NCBI GenBank assembly: GCA_964444825.1
Contig: CAYUIS010000041.1
Coordinates: 1 to 37,152 of the forward strand
Source: CAYUIS01 sp964444825
GTDB taxonomy: Bacteria > Chloroflexota > Anaerolineae > B4-G1
DNA length: 37,152 bases
Direction: 5' to 3'
The notes beneath the pieces are model-generated. The model was not told the DNA's origin. It made no database searches and saw nothing but the letters and a program-made list of their open reading frames with translations. This document shows, in pieces, positions 7,383-15,600 of this stretch; within the stretch, counting starts at the first letter, position 1; every line of letters begins with the position of its first letter. Made by a program: the position numbers and the translations under genes.

Positions 7383-9542
7383 TCAAGCTTCGCTGATCTC
7401 CACCTCTGGAGCCTGTCGCGCCGCCGGAACGTAAAACCGTTCGGCGTACTCTTTGAGCATCCGCCGCGTGCAAAAGATGGGGGCCGCTGTGCGGATGGCC
7501 TCCTTCATAACCCGGACCCAACCACGAGGCACATCGTCGGCGTCACGTCTGTAGAACAGAGGCACAACCTCGTGCTCAAGTAGGTTGTAGAGTGCCTGAG
7601 CATCTGCCGTATCCTGCGCCAACGGGTCCTCATAACGACGAGGGTTGATTGCCCAGCCATTGGCCCCGTTATACGCCTCTGCCCACCACCCATCGAGCAC
7701 GCTCAGGTTGGGAACGGCGTTAAGCGCTGCCTTCTGACCGCTCGTGCCGCTGGCCTCGTAAGGACTTCGGGGGGTATTCAGCCACAAGTCCACCCCCTGG
7801 ATCAGGTAGCGGGCCACCTGCAAGTCATAATCCTCGACAAAGGCAATACGGCCTCCCATAGCCGGGTCCTTGGCGATGTGATAGATCTGCTGAATCAGAT
7901 GTTTTCCTGCTTCGTCGGCTGGATGTGCCTTTCCAGCAAACACGATCTGCACTGGACGATACTCGTTGTGAAGCATCTCCCGCAATCTATCCATATCGTG
8001 AAACATTAGCGTGGCGCGCTTGTATGTGGCAAAACGCCGCGCAAAGCCGATAATGAGCGCGTCAGGGTCCAGAAACGTCCCAGCACACAGAACCTGCTCC
8101 GCATCAAGCCTCCTCGCGATCCGTCGCCGCCGCGCTCGCTCACGGATCAGGCTCATCAGTTTTCGCTTGAGGTGCAGGTGGGCAGCCCACAGCTCGCCAT
8201 CTGGCACATCAAGGATACGTTCCCACAGTGCAAGATCATCGTGCCGGTTGGCCCAATCAGGTCCAAGGTGCTTGCGGTAGATCTTGTTCATCGCCCCGCC
8301 GACCCAGCTCGGCACGTGGATGCCATTCGTGATATGTGAAATCGGTACCTGCTCTGCCGGTTTGTCCGGCCACAGCGACTGGAACATCTGGCGCGATACT
8401 TCACCGTGCAACCGGCTTACGCCATTGCGCCGCCCGCTCATTCGCATCGCCAGCGTGGTCATGTTGAACCCTTGCCCCCCCTGGACAATGCTGCCCAGTT
8501 GGAGAAGCTCTTCTCGGCTCAACCCCAGACGAGGCCAATAGGTGTGAAAGTACTTGTCGATCAAATGGAAGGGAAAGACGTCGTGCCCTGCTGCAACAGG
8601 TGTGTGCGTAGTGAATACGGTTGTCTCTTGCACCGCCTCCATAGCCCGGTCAAACGACTGCCCAGCTTCCACCAATTCACGCGCCCGTTCCAGGACCAGG
8701 AAGGCAGAGTGTCCCTCATTGAGATGGAAAACACTCGGACGGATCCCAAGCGCCCTCAAAACCCGAAGGCCACCTATACCCAGTACGATCTCTTGCTGGA
8801 TCCGCATCTCCTGGTCGCCCCCGTACAGCCGCGCCGTGAGCTCCCGATCCCAGGGTGCATTCATATCATTGTCCGCGTCCATCAGGTAGAGACTTGTGCA
8901 CCCTACTTCGACCTGCCAGATCTGGAGGTGAACGATACGCTCTCCAACCTCAATGGGGACAAAAAGGCACTCCCCATTACTGTCCACAGCCTCCCGGATA
9001 GCGACCTCTCCAGGGTTGAATCGTGGATAGATCGCCTCTTGCCACCCATCAGCATTGATATGCTGACGAAAATAGCCCATCTCGTAAAGAAAGCCGACCG
9101 AGACAAACGGTATTCCAAGGTCGCTTGCCTCTTTGCAGTGGTCACCCGCCAACACGCCAAGGCCGCCGGAATAGATTGGCAGTGATTGGTGAAGTCCAAA
9201 CTCGGCAGAGAAGTAGGCCACTGGTCGCGATGCCAGTTCGGGATACTCATTGAGAAACCAGAGGTGCCCGTTCTTCAGATCACGATCAAACGCCATTACT
9301 ACGGAATCGTACTGGAGGAGAAAGATCGGGTCAGTTGCCAGTGCTGCCAGCCTCTCTGCTGACACCTCCATCAATATCTTTACTGGATTATGCCCGGTGG
9401 TGCGCCAAAGCGTATAATCGAGCATCTTGAACAGATCACGAGCCTGACGATGCCAACTCCACCAAAAGTTGTAGGCCAGTTCCTCCAAGCGAGCTACTCG
9501 CTCTGGAATCGTAGCATTGATTCCGACGGCTTCAATTTGCAC
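7383..9542 (-). CDS. glgP: Alpha-glucan (glycogen/maltodextrin) phosphorylase, GT35
   Basis: 719 aa from the GTG at 9542, which is preceded by AGGAGAAGG at good spacing; a GTG five codons upstream (9557) is also open but has no Shine-Dalgarno. The enzyme releases glucose-1-phosphate from alpha-1,4-glucans with phosphate and PLP. The N-terminal part (IPERVARLEEL, YNFWWSWH) is the DUF3417 region of the short bacterial alpha-glucan phosphorylase family, and the size fits. Other landmarks are FSAEFGLHQSLPIYSGGLG, HLNEGHSAF, TTHTPVAAGHDVF, ITNGIHVPSW and, near the C-terminus, EASGTSGQKAALN with the presumed PLP lysine (about residue 604). It lies 50 nt downstream of a membrane-protein gene on the same strand and is probably co-transcribed with it. 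Cytoplasmic. Confidence 0.9.
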   Translation of the reverse strand: MQIEAVGINATIPERVARLEELAYNFWWSWHRQARDLFKMLDYTLWRTTGHNPVKILMEVSAERLAALATDPIFLLQYDSVVMAFDRDLKNGHLWFLNEYPELASRPVAYFSAEFGLHQSLPIYSGGLGVLAGDHCKEASDLGIPFVSVGFLYEMGYFRQHINADGWQEAIYPRFNPGEVAIREAVDSNGECLFVPIEVGERIVHLQIWQVEVGCTSLYLMDADNDMNAPWDRELTARLYGGDQEMRIQQEIVLGIGGLRVLRALGIRPSVFHLNEGHSAFLVLERARELVEAGQSFDRAMEAVQETTVFTTHTPVAAGHDVFPFHLIDKYFHTYWPRLGLSREELLQLGSIVQGGQGFNMTTLAMRMSGRRNGVSRLHGEVSRQMFQSLWPDKPAEQVPISHITNGIHVPSWVGGAMNKIYRKHLGPDWANRHDDLALWERILDVPDGELWAAHLHLKRKLMSLIRERARRRRIARRLDAEQVLCAGTFLDPDALIIGFARRFATYKRATLMFHDMDRLREMLHNEYRPVQIVFAGKAHPADEAGKHLIQQIYHIAKDPAMGGRIAFVEDYDLQVARYLIQGVDLWLNTPRSPYEASGTSGQKAALNAVPNLSVLDGWWAEAYNGANGWAINPRRYEDPLAQDTADAQALYNLLEHEVVPLFYRRDADDVPRGWVRVMKEAIRTAAPIFCTRRMLKEYAERFYVPAARQAPEVEISEA

Positions 9543-9592
9543 GAACCTTCTCCTCACTCAACGATTAGTCAGCGTGGTGCCATCAAGGCAGC

Positions 9593-10414
9593 CTAGGTCA
9601 TACGGACGATAATCAACACAACGGCAGCCACAACGGCAAACTCCACCAGAGCCGACGCGCTCAGCCGCTCCAGCAGATATTGGTGAGTGACGTTGGCTGC
9701 AAAGTAAAAGATAACCAGCAGTAGCAACCCCCCAGACCAGGCGCTGACCTGCCAGTAACTCAAAGCCCAGGTACTCTGTCCAACGATGAGACCCACCAGA
9801 CCGGCATATAGGGCCACACGTCGGAATTCCACATCGGCCACACTCAGCAAGTCGAGTGCCAGCAGCGCCGCTGTGAGCAGCATCAGCGTCCCAGCCACCA
9901 GGGTCCGTGCCCGAGTATGGTAGATGATGGAAAAGAGGGTGAACGCTAGCAGATACGCCAGCATATTCAGGGCCAGGCGAGCCGTGGGGTAACGTGGGTC
10001 CGCAGGGGAGACAGCCCGATACTCAGCCGAGATGGTCAGACTGATACCAACACCAACAAAAAACAACCCACCGATCCACAATGGCCAAAACGAGACCTGA
10101 GATAATAGGGCGGCTGAAAGCCCGGCCATAATCCCGGGAAGGATCCACGAGATGTATACGGGGCGCCCAGGTTGGTCCTGTGAGTGTGGGTGGTCGTGCA
10201 CTATCAGATTCGTGCCTGTACAGACCAAGCCCACCATCAATGCAGCGAGTAGCCAGACACCAGTGATATGGATCTCCAGGGGGGACCCCAGGGGCTCCAA
10301 CCGCCACGTCTGTTCGGGCAGTTCGATGACCCGAAAGAGCGCGCCTCCCAACAGCAACACCGCTACCAGCACGCTGAGACGGTCGCGATCCAGGGGTTGG
10401 ACGGTCTCTTGCAT
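9593..10414 (-). CDS. Polytopic membrane protein of unknown function
   Basis: 273 aa, start ATG at 10414. A short hydrophilic N-terminus is followed by about eight hydrophobic segments across the whole length, with short loops; a charged, His-containing loop (HDHPHSQDQ) sits near residue 75. No catalytic or transport motif was recognised. Similar proteins, annotated only by DUF numbers (perhaps DUF5656), occur in Chloroflexota, but this is from memory and unverified. It has its own strong promoter 8 nt upstream of the start codon and no Shine-Dalgarno, so it is a leaderless candidate. It precedes glgP by 50 nt. Confidence 0.7.
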   Translation of the reverse strand: MQETVQPLDRDRLSVLVAVLLLGGALFRVIELPEQTWRLEPLGSPLEIHITGVWLLAALMVGLVCTGTNLIVHDHPHSQDQPGRPVYISWILPGIMAGLSAALLSQVSFWPLWIGGLFFVGVGISLTISAEYRAVSPADPRYPTARLALNMLAYLLAFTLFSIIYHTRARTLVAGTLMLLTAALLALDLLSVADVEFRRVALYAGLVGLIVGQSTWALSYWQVSAWSGGLLLLVIFYFAANVTHQYLLERLSASALVEFAVVAAVVLIIVRMT

Positions 10415-10422
10415 AAGGCCGC

Positions 10423-10451
10423 ATTCTACCGTCAGAGGAACGATTTGTCAA
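10423..10451 (-). promoter_or_regulatory. Promoter of the membrane protein-glgP unit (leaderless)
   Basis: On the minus strand: TTGACA (10451-10446), 17-nt spacer, TAGAAT (10428-10423), then 8 nt to the ATG at 10414. The -35 hexamer overlaps the -35 of the divergent plus-strand promoter. Confidence 0.7.
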
Positions 10452-10472
10452 CATGAATCGGTGTGTTATAAT
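10445..10472 (+). promoter_or_regulatory. Promoter of the winged-helix/iron-sulfur gene
   Basis: TTGTCA (10445-10450), 16-nt spacer, TATAAT (10467-10472). The predicted start site is near 10479, giving a leader of about 70 nt. The -35 is shared, offset by one base, with the divergent promoter. Confidence 0.65.
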
Positions 10473-10547
10473 CGCTTCGTAGTTGCCCGCAGCGCGTTCT
10501 TGCCATTCTATTGCTCGCCACAGATCGCCTCAGGAGGAGAACAGACA

Positions 10548-11630
10548 ATGGACCAAGACATCTATCGTAAACTGGCCGAAAGGTTGGACGCTATTCCCAA
10601 CGGTTTCCCCTCTACTGAGAGCGGCGTGGAACTGCGCTTGCTGGCCAAGATGTTCACACCGGAGGAAGCAGCGCTGGCCAGCGTCATGCGCCTGACCCGT
10701 GAATCACCCGCCGAGATCGGCGCTCGCGCCGGGGTCGACCCCGGCGTAGCCAATCGTATGCTCAAGAAGATGGTACGTAAGGGATTGATTCACATCAAGA
10801 GGGGAAAAGGGCAACTCCTGTTTGGACTGATGCCCTTTGCCGTTGGATTCTACGAAGAACAACTGCCCCGAATGGACAAGGAACTTGCAGATCTGTTCGA
10901 GCAGTATATCCAGGAGAGCAAAGGGGCCGGAATCTCACGCCCAGAGCCTGCCATCAATCGCGTCATCCCTGTGGAGGAGGCGATTCCTGCTGAACTAGAG
11001 ATCTTTCCCTTCGAGCGGGCCACGGAGCTGATCGAGGGAGCCAAAGCGTGGGCTGTACGGGACTGCATCTGCCGTACCCAACAGCACCTCATCGGGAAAG
11101 GCTGTGATCACGAGATAGAGAACTGCCTGGTCTTTGCGCCGGTAGAGGGTGTCTTCAACCACAGCGAGGTGGATCGTGCCATCACCAAAGAGGAAGCCCT
11201 ACAGATTCTGCACGATGCGGAGGAAGCAGGCCTAGTCCACACTATCGGCAACTATCGCGATCGACACAACTATATCTGCAATTGCTGCACCTGCTGCTGC
11301 GGAATACTGCGCGGCGTGGCCGAGTTCGCCATTCCTTCCGCCATCGCCCACTCTGGCTTCCAGGCAGTCGTCGATGCCGAGTTGTGCATCGGGTGTGGTG
11401 ATTGCGTTGAGCGTTGCCAGTTTGGGGCCCTGGAGGTTCCAGAAGATGTCTGCGAGGTGGATGTCATCCGCTGTGTGGGCTGCGGCGTCTGCGCCACTGT
11501 CTGCCCGGCCGACGCATTGCACCTGGAACGCCGCCCCACCGGTGAGGCACTCCCCCTGGCGGCCGATCTCCAGGACTGGATGTCGCGGCGTGCCGAGGAG
11601 CGAGGCATCTCGATGTCCGACATCCTCTAG
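10548..11630 (+). CDS. Winged-helix, Cys-rich, two-[4Fe-4S] ferredoxin-like protein
   Basis: 360 aa from the ATG at 10548, with AGGAGGAG 9 nt before it; the longer upstream frame is non-coding. Residues about 20-90 look like a MarR/ArsR-type winged helix (ESPAEIGARAGVDPGVANRML, then KKMVRKGLIHI and a basic wing). The middle carries Cys173, Cys175, Cys186 and Cys193 and a dense CNCCTCCC cluster (Cys244-251). The C-terminal ferredoxin part has two perfect CxxCxxCxxxC sites (280/283/286/290 and 309/312/315/319). Proteins like this are common in anaerobes and are usually annotated as 4Fe-4S dicluster proteins. The role is unknown: an electron carrier, or a redox-sensing regulator if the helix-turn-helix is functional. 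It stands alone, facing ugd tail-to-tail. Confidence 0.8.
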   Translation: MDQDIYRKLAERLDAIPNGFPSTESGVELRLLAKMFTPEEAALASVMRLTRESPAEIGARAGVDPGVANRMLKKMVRKGLIHIKRGKGQLLFGLMPFAVGFYEEQLPRMDKELADLFEQYIQESKGAGISRPEPAINRVIPVEEAIPAELEIFPFERATELIEGAKAWAVRDCICRTQQHLIGKGCDHEIENCLVFAPVEGVFNHSEVDRAITKEEALQILHDAEEAGLVHTIGNYRDRHNYICNCCTCCCGILRGVAEFAIPSAIAHSGFQAVVDAELCIGCGDCVERCQFGALEVPEDVCEVDVIRCVGCGVCATVCPADALHLERRPTGEALPLAADLQDWMSRRAEERGISMSDIL

Positions 11631-11691
11631 CGGGACGCCACGCCTACCCAGAGGCATCGTCTCTGTGCCCTATCTCCACACCAATATCAGG

Positions 11692-11710
11692 GACGCTTTA
11701 CAGAAGCGTC
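11692..11710. terminator. Hairpin between convergent genes
   Basis: GACGCTT, 5-nt loop, AAGCGTC: a perfect 7-bp stem in the 104-nt gap between the iron-sulfur gene (+) and ugd (-). It lies 24 nt past the ugd stop. No T-run follows on either strand, so factor-independent termination is uncertain. Confidence 0.35.
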
Positions 11711-11734
11711 AGTCTCCTCCCAATGCTGGGCCCC

Positions 11735-13108
11735 TCACGCGGTGAAATTGGTGAGTGGAGGCTTGCCCACCGCATATACGTTGAACCCAATGGCGTGCAG
11801 CTTTTTGTGATCCAAGATGTTGCGGCCATCAAAGACAAAGGCCGGCTTGACCATCGATTGAAAAATCGCCTCATAGTCCAGCTCAACAAAATGAGACCAC
11901 TCGGTCAATACGGCGATGGCGTGGGCATCCCGAGCAGCGACATACGGATCAGGCTCAAAGACCACTTGCTCGGCTTGCTCGCCCAGGTCTGCCTGAGCAT
12001 TGGCCAGAGCGTAGGGATCAGTGATGACGACGCTAGCCCGCTCCTCCAATAATCCTCGACACACAGCCAAAGCGGGCGACTCACGAGTGTCGCTGGTGTT
12101 GGCCTTAAAGGCAGCGCCAAGCAGCGCAATACGTTTGCCGGCGACGGTGTTGAACATAGCAGCCACCATCTTTTGGACAAAGCTCGTCCCCTGATACTCG
12201 TTCATCTTGACGACCTGCTCCCAATACGCCGCCACCTCGGGCAGGCCGTAGTGCTCACAAAGATAGACCAGGTTCAGGATATCCTTCTTGAAGCAAGAGC
12301 CACCAAAGCCGACGCTGGCTCGCAGGAAGCGAGGGCCAATGCGACTGTCCGTACCGACGGCGTGAGCCACCTCCGCCACATCCGCCTCCGTTTTCTCACA
12401 CAGATTGGCGATAGCATTGATGGAAGACACACGCTGGGCCAGAAAGGCATTGGCAACCAGCTTTGATAGCTCACTGGACCACAGATTGGCCGTGATGATG
12501 CGCTCGCGTGGCACCCATTCAGCATAGATGTCGACGATCGCCTGCATAGCCTCTCGACCAGAAGCGGTCTGTCGCGCGCCAACCAGCACGCGATCGGGCT
12601 GCTCCATATCCTGAATTGCGGTCCCCTCAGCCAGGAACTCGGGATTGGAGACCACATCAAAATGCAGTCCTCTGTCGTTAGAGTTGAGGATGCGCTCCAT
12701 CGCCTGGGCTGTGCGTACGGGTAAGGTGCTCTTCTCGACCACGACCTTCGATGAGGTCGAATTCTCGAGTATCTGGCGTGCCGTCTTTTCCCAGTATTGC
12801 AGGTCGGCTGCCCTGCCCGCGCCGTGACCAAAGGTCTTGGTGGGAGTATTCACGCTGACAAAGATAATGTCCGCCTCGGCGATATTAGGGCCGATGTCGG
12901 CTGAGAAGAACAGGTTCCTGCCTCGGGCAGTGCGCACAACCTCGTCCAGACCCGGTTCATAGATCGGCAGGCGCTCAGAATTCCACGCGGCGATCTTTTC
13001 CGCGTTGATATCGACCACTACGACCCGATGCCCGGGGCAGTTCTTGGCGATGACTGCCATCGTCGGACCGCCAACATAACCAGCACCGATACAGAGTACG
13101 TTTGCCAT
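11735..13108 (-). CDS. ugd: UDP-glucose 6-dehydrogenase, animal-like type
   Basis: 457 aa; ATG at 13108 preceded by GAGGAG at 7 nt. The enzyme oxidises UDP-glucose to UDP-glucuronate with two NAD+, feeding exopolysaccharide or cell-wall sugars. The Rossmann motif CIGAGYVGGP is at about 6-15, and catalytic Cys272 sits in GFGGSCFKKD. Many stretches closely recall human UGDH: IYEPGL, NLFFS, VSVNTPTKT, GRAADL, SNPEFLAEGTAI, WSSELSKL, NAFLAQR and DTRES; human Cys276 corresponds to Cys272. Bacterial-type Ugd proteins are usually more divergent. It has its own promoter and lies downstream of, and on the same strand as, the MFS gene (182-nt gap). Cytoplasmic. The eukaryote-like resemblance is judged from memory of the human sequence. 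Confidence 0.92.
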   Translation of the reverse strand: MANVLCIGAGYVGGPTMAVIAKNCPGHRVVVVDINAEKIAAWNSERLPIYEPGLDEVVRTARGRNLFFSADIGPNIAEADIIFVSVNTPTKTFGHGAGRAADLQYWEKTARQILENSTSSKVVVEKSTLPVRTAQAMERILNSNDRGLHFDVVSNPEFLAEGTAIQDMEQPDRVLVGARQTASGREAMQAIVDIYAEWVPRERIITANLWSSELSKLVANAFLAQRVSSINAIANLCEKTEADVAEVAHAVGTDSRIGPRFLRASVGFGGSCFKKDILNLVYLCEHYGLPEVAAYWEQVVKMNEYQGTSFVQKMVAAMFNTVAGKRIALLGAAFKANTSDTRESPALAVCRGLLEERASVVITDPYALANAQADLGEQAEQVVFEPDPYVAARDAHAIAVLTEWSHFVELDYEAIFQSMVKPAFVFDGRNILDHKKLHAIGFNVYAVGKPPLTNFTA

Positions 13109-13192
13109 TAGGCACTCCTCAGCTTAGGTATCGTCTGTCGTTCCCATCGCGCCTTAAGCCTGTCATTCAGCAGCGGCGCGTGAGCGAGGCGC

Positions 13193-13221
13193 AGTGTACC
13201 ACAGTCCTTCCTGCCCAACAA
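13193..13221 (-). promoter_or_regulatory. Candidate ugd promoter
   Basis: Minus strand: TTGTTG (13221-13216), 17-nt spacer, TACACT (13198-13193). This gives a leader of about 80 nt before the ugd ATG. Confidence 0.5.
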
Positions 13222-13290
13222 ACCCACCCACCCTATCACCATGATGGTCCTTCATTACCGATCCCGAAACCGCGCACTTTCCCCTACACA

Positions 13291-14646
13291 CTAGACCGAG
13301 CCTGTCGTCCCGTCGCTGCCCATTTGTGATACCGCGCGAGCCTTTGACTCGTCAACGAACAGCAGCAGGACCAAACCAATCAACAGGAATGCAGCGACTG
13401 TGACAAGCGCCATACGCTGCCCAGCCTGCTCAGCCAGCACCGTCGTCCACCCCCGAGATTCGTACCACAGGGCTGCTTCCGCGGCCACCAAGCCATAGAC
13501 TGCCGGCCCAATAAAGGACGATGTCCGCCCGGTCACGGCAAAGAAGCCGTAAAACTCTGCGCTCTGCTCTGGCGGGCTGAGCATCGCCACCATCGTCCTG
13601 CTGACCGACTGGATACCAGCCATCGCAAAGCCGGCAAAGGCACCAATTACAAAATAGCCAGTCCGTGTCTGGTTAAAGTACAGCCAGACCACCACCCCAA
13701 TCATCATCACAAGGGACCACAGCAGGGAGCGCTTGCCTCCGATGCGATCCACCAACAGGCCAAAGAAATACGCCCCAGCCACATTCGTGATCTGCACCAA
13801 GATGACAAAGATGATCAGTGACTGCTGATCCATCCCATACAGCACCGCGCCGATAATGGCGGCAAAGTCCAATGCCATGATCACACCGTCGTTGTAGACC
13901 AGAAAAGCGACCAGATACTTTATGAACTCGCGGAAATGTCTGGCCTTCTGAAGCGTAGCCCGCAATTGCCCGAACGCGACGCTCAGATAGTTCTCTCCGG
14001 CCGGCAGTTGCTGTGACTGACCACGCTCCTTCAGCCACAGGAATATCGGAACGGCAGAGATCGCCCAAAAGACGGCCGTGATCACCATCGCAAGGCGAAT
14101 GATGAATGTATCATCGGCAAACGAGTCGCCCAGGAACATGATCAGGGGCAGAATCAGAACCAGGCAAATGACTCCTCCCGCTGTCCCGATGGCCCAGCCA
14201 TAGCCAGAGACGCGGCCCATCTCCTCTGATGACGCAATCTCCACCAGCAAGGCATTATAGAAGACCTGGGCGCCACGATACCCAATCTCAGCCAAGATGA
14301 AGAACAGCATACCAATCAGCACGCCACCAGGTCTGGCGAAAAAGAGGCCGGCCGTGAATATGATGGATATCGTCGTATAGACAAAAAGAAAACGCTTCTT
14401 GGCTGCCGAGAAATCTGCTATGGCCCCCAGCACCGGCGAAGTGATCGCCACGACAAGCATAGCGATCCCAACAGCCAGCCCCCACAGGCGAGAACCCTCC
14501 GCGCCACCGACCACTTTGCCCTGAAAGTACGCAGAGTAGATCGCCAGCAGCACCACAGCGGCATAGGCCGAATTGCCAAAGTCGTACATGTACCAGGCCC
14601 AACGCCCGCGCCGGGTTGAGTCTGATTCGTAAGTCGCAGTCTCCAT
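13291..14646 (-). CDS. MFS transporter, UMF1 / Atg22-like
   Basis: 451 aa; ATG at 14646 with GAGGAG 9 nt before it. About 12 membrane segments are visible. The N-terminal signature WAWYMYDFGNSAYAAVV, followed by SPVLGAIADFSAAKKRFL between the second and third segments, is typical of the UMF1 family (vacuole-effluxer Atg22-like MFS proteins). Eukaryotic Atg22 exports amino acids from the vacuole; substrates of bacterial members are largely unknown. A second-half motif LVDRIGGKRSLLW matches the MFS loop between helices 8 and 9. It has a plausible own promoter and is divergent from the molybdenum hydroxylase operon, so a purine-related substrate is conceivable but unsupported. Confidence 0.8.
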   Translation of the reverse strand: METATYESDSTRRGRWAWYMYDFGNSAYAAVVLLAIYSAYFQGKVVGGAEGSRLWGLAVGIAMLVVAITSPVLGAIADFSAAKKRFLFVYTTISIIFTAGLFFARPGGVLIGMLFFILAEIGYRGAQVFYNALLVEIASSEEMGRVSGYGWAIGTAGGVICLVLILPLIMFLGDSFADDTFIIRLAMVITAVFWAISAVPIFLWLKERGQSQQLPAGENYLSVAFGQLRATLQKARHFREFIKYLVAFLVYNDGVIMALDFAAIIGAVLYGMDQQSLIIFVILVQITNVAGAYFFGLLVDRIGGKRSLLWSLVMMIGVVVWLYFNQTRTGYFVIGAFAGFAMAGIQSVSRTMVAMLSPPEQSAEFYGFFAVTGRTSSFIGPAVYGLVAAEAALWYESRGWTTVLAEQAGQRMALVTVAAFLLIGLVLLLFVDESKARAVSQMGSDGTTGSV

Positions 14647-14780
14647 TTGTCCGTCTCCTCTCTGTCACAATGAATTAGGGCCGACTCTCGACACATTCAG
14701 CGTTGCGCAACTGATCGAACCAACTTGCCACCATTTATATCACCAAAACCTGCCAATAGTTGCGGTGCTACAGAGTTCCT

Positions 14781-14808
14781 AGTATATCCTTCTCCCCGCT
14801 CTGCGCAA
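14781..14808 (-). promoter_or_regulatory. Candidate MFS gene promoter
   Basis: Minus strand: TTGCGC (14808-14803), 16-nt spacer, TATACT (14786-14781). It would give a leader of about 128 nt. Confidence 0.4.
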
Positions 14809-14852
14809 ACGGCATACTGCGGGTAGGGCCCCGGGTAGTTGAACGTGGACGT

Positions 14853-14881
14853 TTGACATCCTCTTTCGCCCAATGTATACT
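14853..14881 (+). promoter_or_regulatory. Promoter of the molybdenum hydroxylase operon
   Basis: TTGACA (14853-14858), 17-nt spacer, TATACT (14876-14881): near-consensus. The predicted start near 14888 gives a leader of about 53 nt to the GTG at 14941. The rest of the 294-nt divergent gap holds no gene I can support. Confidence 0.75.
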
Positions 14882-14940
14882 CCACACATCGTCTCCTGGA
14901 TGCAATCAGACCCAAGACATAACCCGGAGGGCAGAGAACA

Positions 14941-15600
14941 GTGAAAGACAAGCAAATCAAAAGACCTTGGATTATAGACGCTGATGATTCACTTCAGGAC
15001 GCTCTGGAGCGTCAAGATTGTCCAACGCTCCTGCGCACGACGCTCACTGGTGCGCTCTCGTGGCAGGCCCGCAACGAGGTATCGATACGGCGCTCACTCA
15101 CATCTCCTCGTACTGCAACCCAGTGGTTGACCACACTCTTGGCTCTCGGAGCTACGGTGACCGTGGAAGATGACGATGGCCAAACAGAGGTACCACTGGA
15201 GACGGTGGTGCAGCGCAAAGAGCGGGGAAGGATATCCAGCCTGCACGTCAATGTGCAGGATCTGCAATGGGGTGCGGCTCACGTATCCCGTACCCCTGCG
15301 GACGAACCCATTGTCTCGGCAGTCGCTGTGGTCACGATCGATGGGGACACGGTGCGTGACGCCCGCGTCGCACTTGCAGGTGTCTGGCCAGAGTCGGTCC
15401 GCCTCGCCAGGGCGCCTACCCAGTTGGTGGGCAGCCCGCTAAACCAGGAAACCATTCAAGCTGTGGCAAAGGCTGTGGAACACGAGGTCGCCCCCCAGGC
15501 GGATTTCTTGGGAAGCGAAGAATACCGCCGGGTCATGGCGGGCGTTTTAACCCATCGTGCACTGGAGGAGTGTCTGCATCGGGAGGCAAAAGATGAGTGA
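14941..15600 (+). CDS. Short FAD-subunit (CoxM/XdhB) homologue lacking the FAD-binding half
   Basis: 219 aa from GTG 14941, with GGAGG 10 nt before it. The C-terminal part resembles the end of molybdenum-hydroxylase FAD subunits: VRDARVALAGVWPESVRLA, LVGSPLNQET, then SEEYRRVMAGVLTHRALEE. The middle (TSPRTATQWLTTLLALGATVTVED) recalls the usual SPAAD-PALLALDA segment. Normal subunits are about 280-300 aa. The N-terminal region with AGGTDL, and the TIGG motif that grips FAD, are absent, and no frame-shifted remainder is visible upstream. I infer a subunit that keeps its contact role but may not bind FAD. Its last 8 nt overlap the start of the fused large subunit, so the two are translationally coupled. 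Confidence 0.7.
   Translation: MKDKQIKRPWIIDADDSLQDALERQDCPTLLRTTLTGALSWQARNEVSIRRSLTSPRTATQWLTTLLALGATVTVEDDDGQTEVPLETVVQRKERGRISSLHVNVQDLQWGAAHVSRTPADEPIVSAVAVVTIDGDTVRDARVALAGVWPESVRLARAPTQLVGSPLNQETIQAVAKAVEHEVAPQADFLGSEEYRRVMAGVLTHRALEECLHREAKDE

Noticed and set aside
8406..9185. Plus-strand open frame (259 codons) opposite glgP
   Set aside because: Antisense shadow of a well-conserved enzyme; no ribosome site or known motif.
10152..10547. N-terminal extension of the iron-sulfur protein
   Set aside because: The extension runs antisense to the membrane protein gene and through both promoters; the ATG at 10548 has a strong ribosome site.
14697..14960. Small minus-strand ORF (87 codons) between the MFS gene and the molybdenum hydroxylase operon
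   Set aside because: It covers the promoters of both neighbours, has no ribosome site and shows no protein-like composition.
14760..14984. Possible N-terminal remnant of the FAD subunit upstream of 14941
   Set aside because: The 74-codon plus-strand frame here has no AGGTDL- or TIGG-like sequence and overlaps the promoter; the short subunit seems to begin at 14941.
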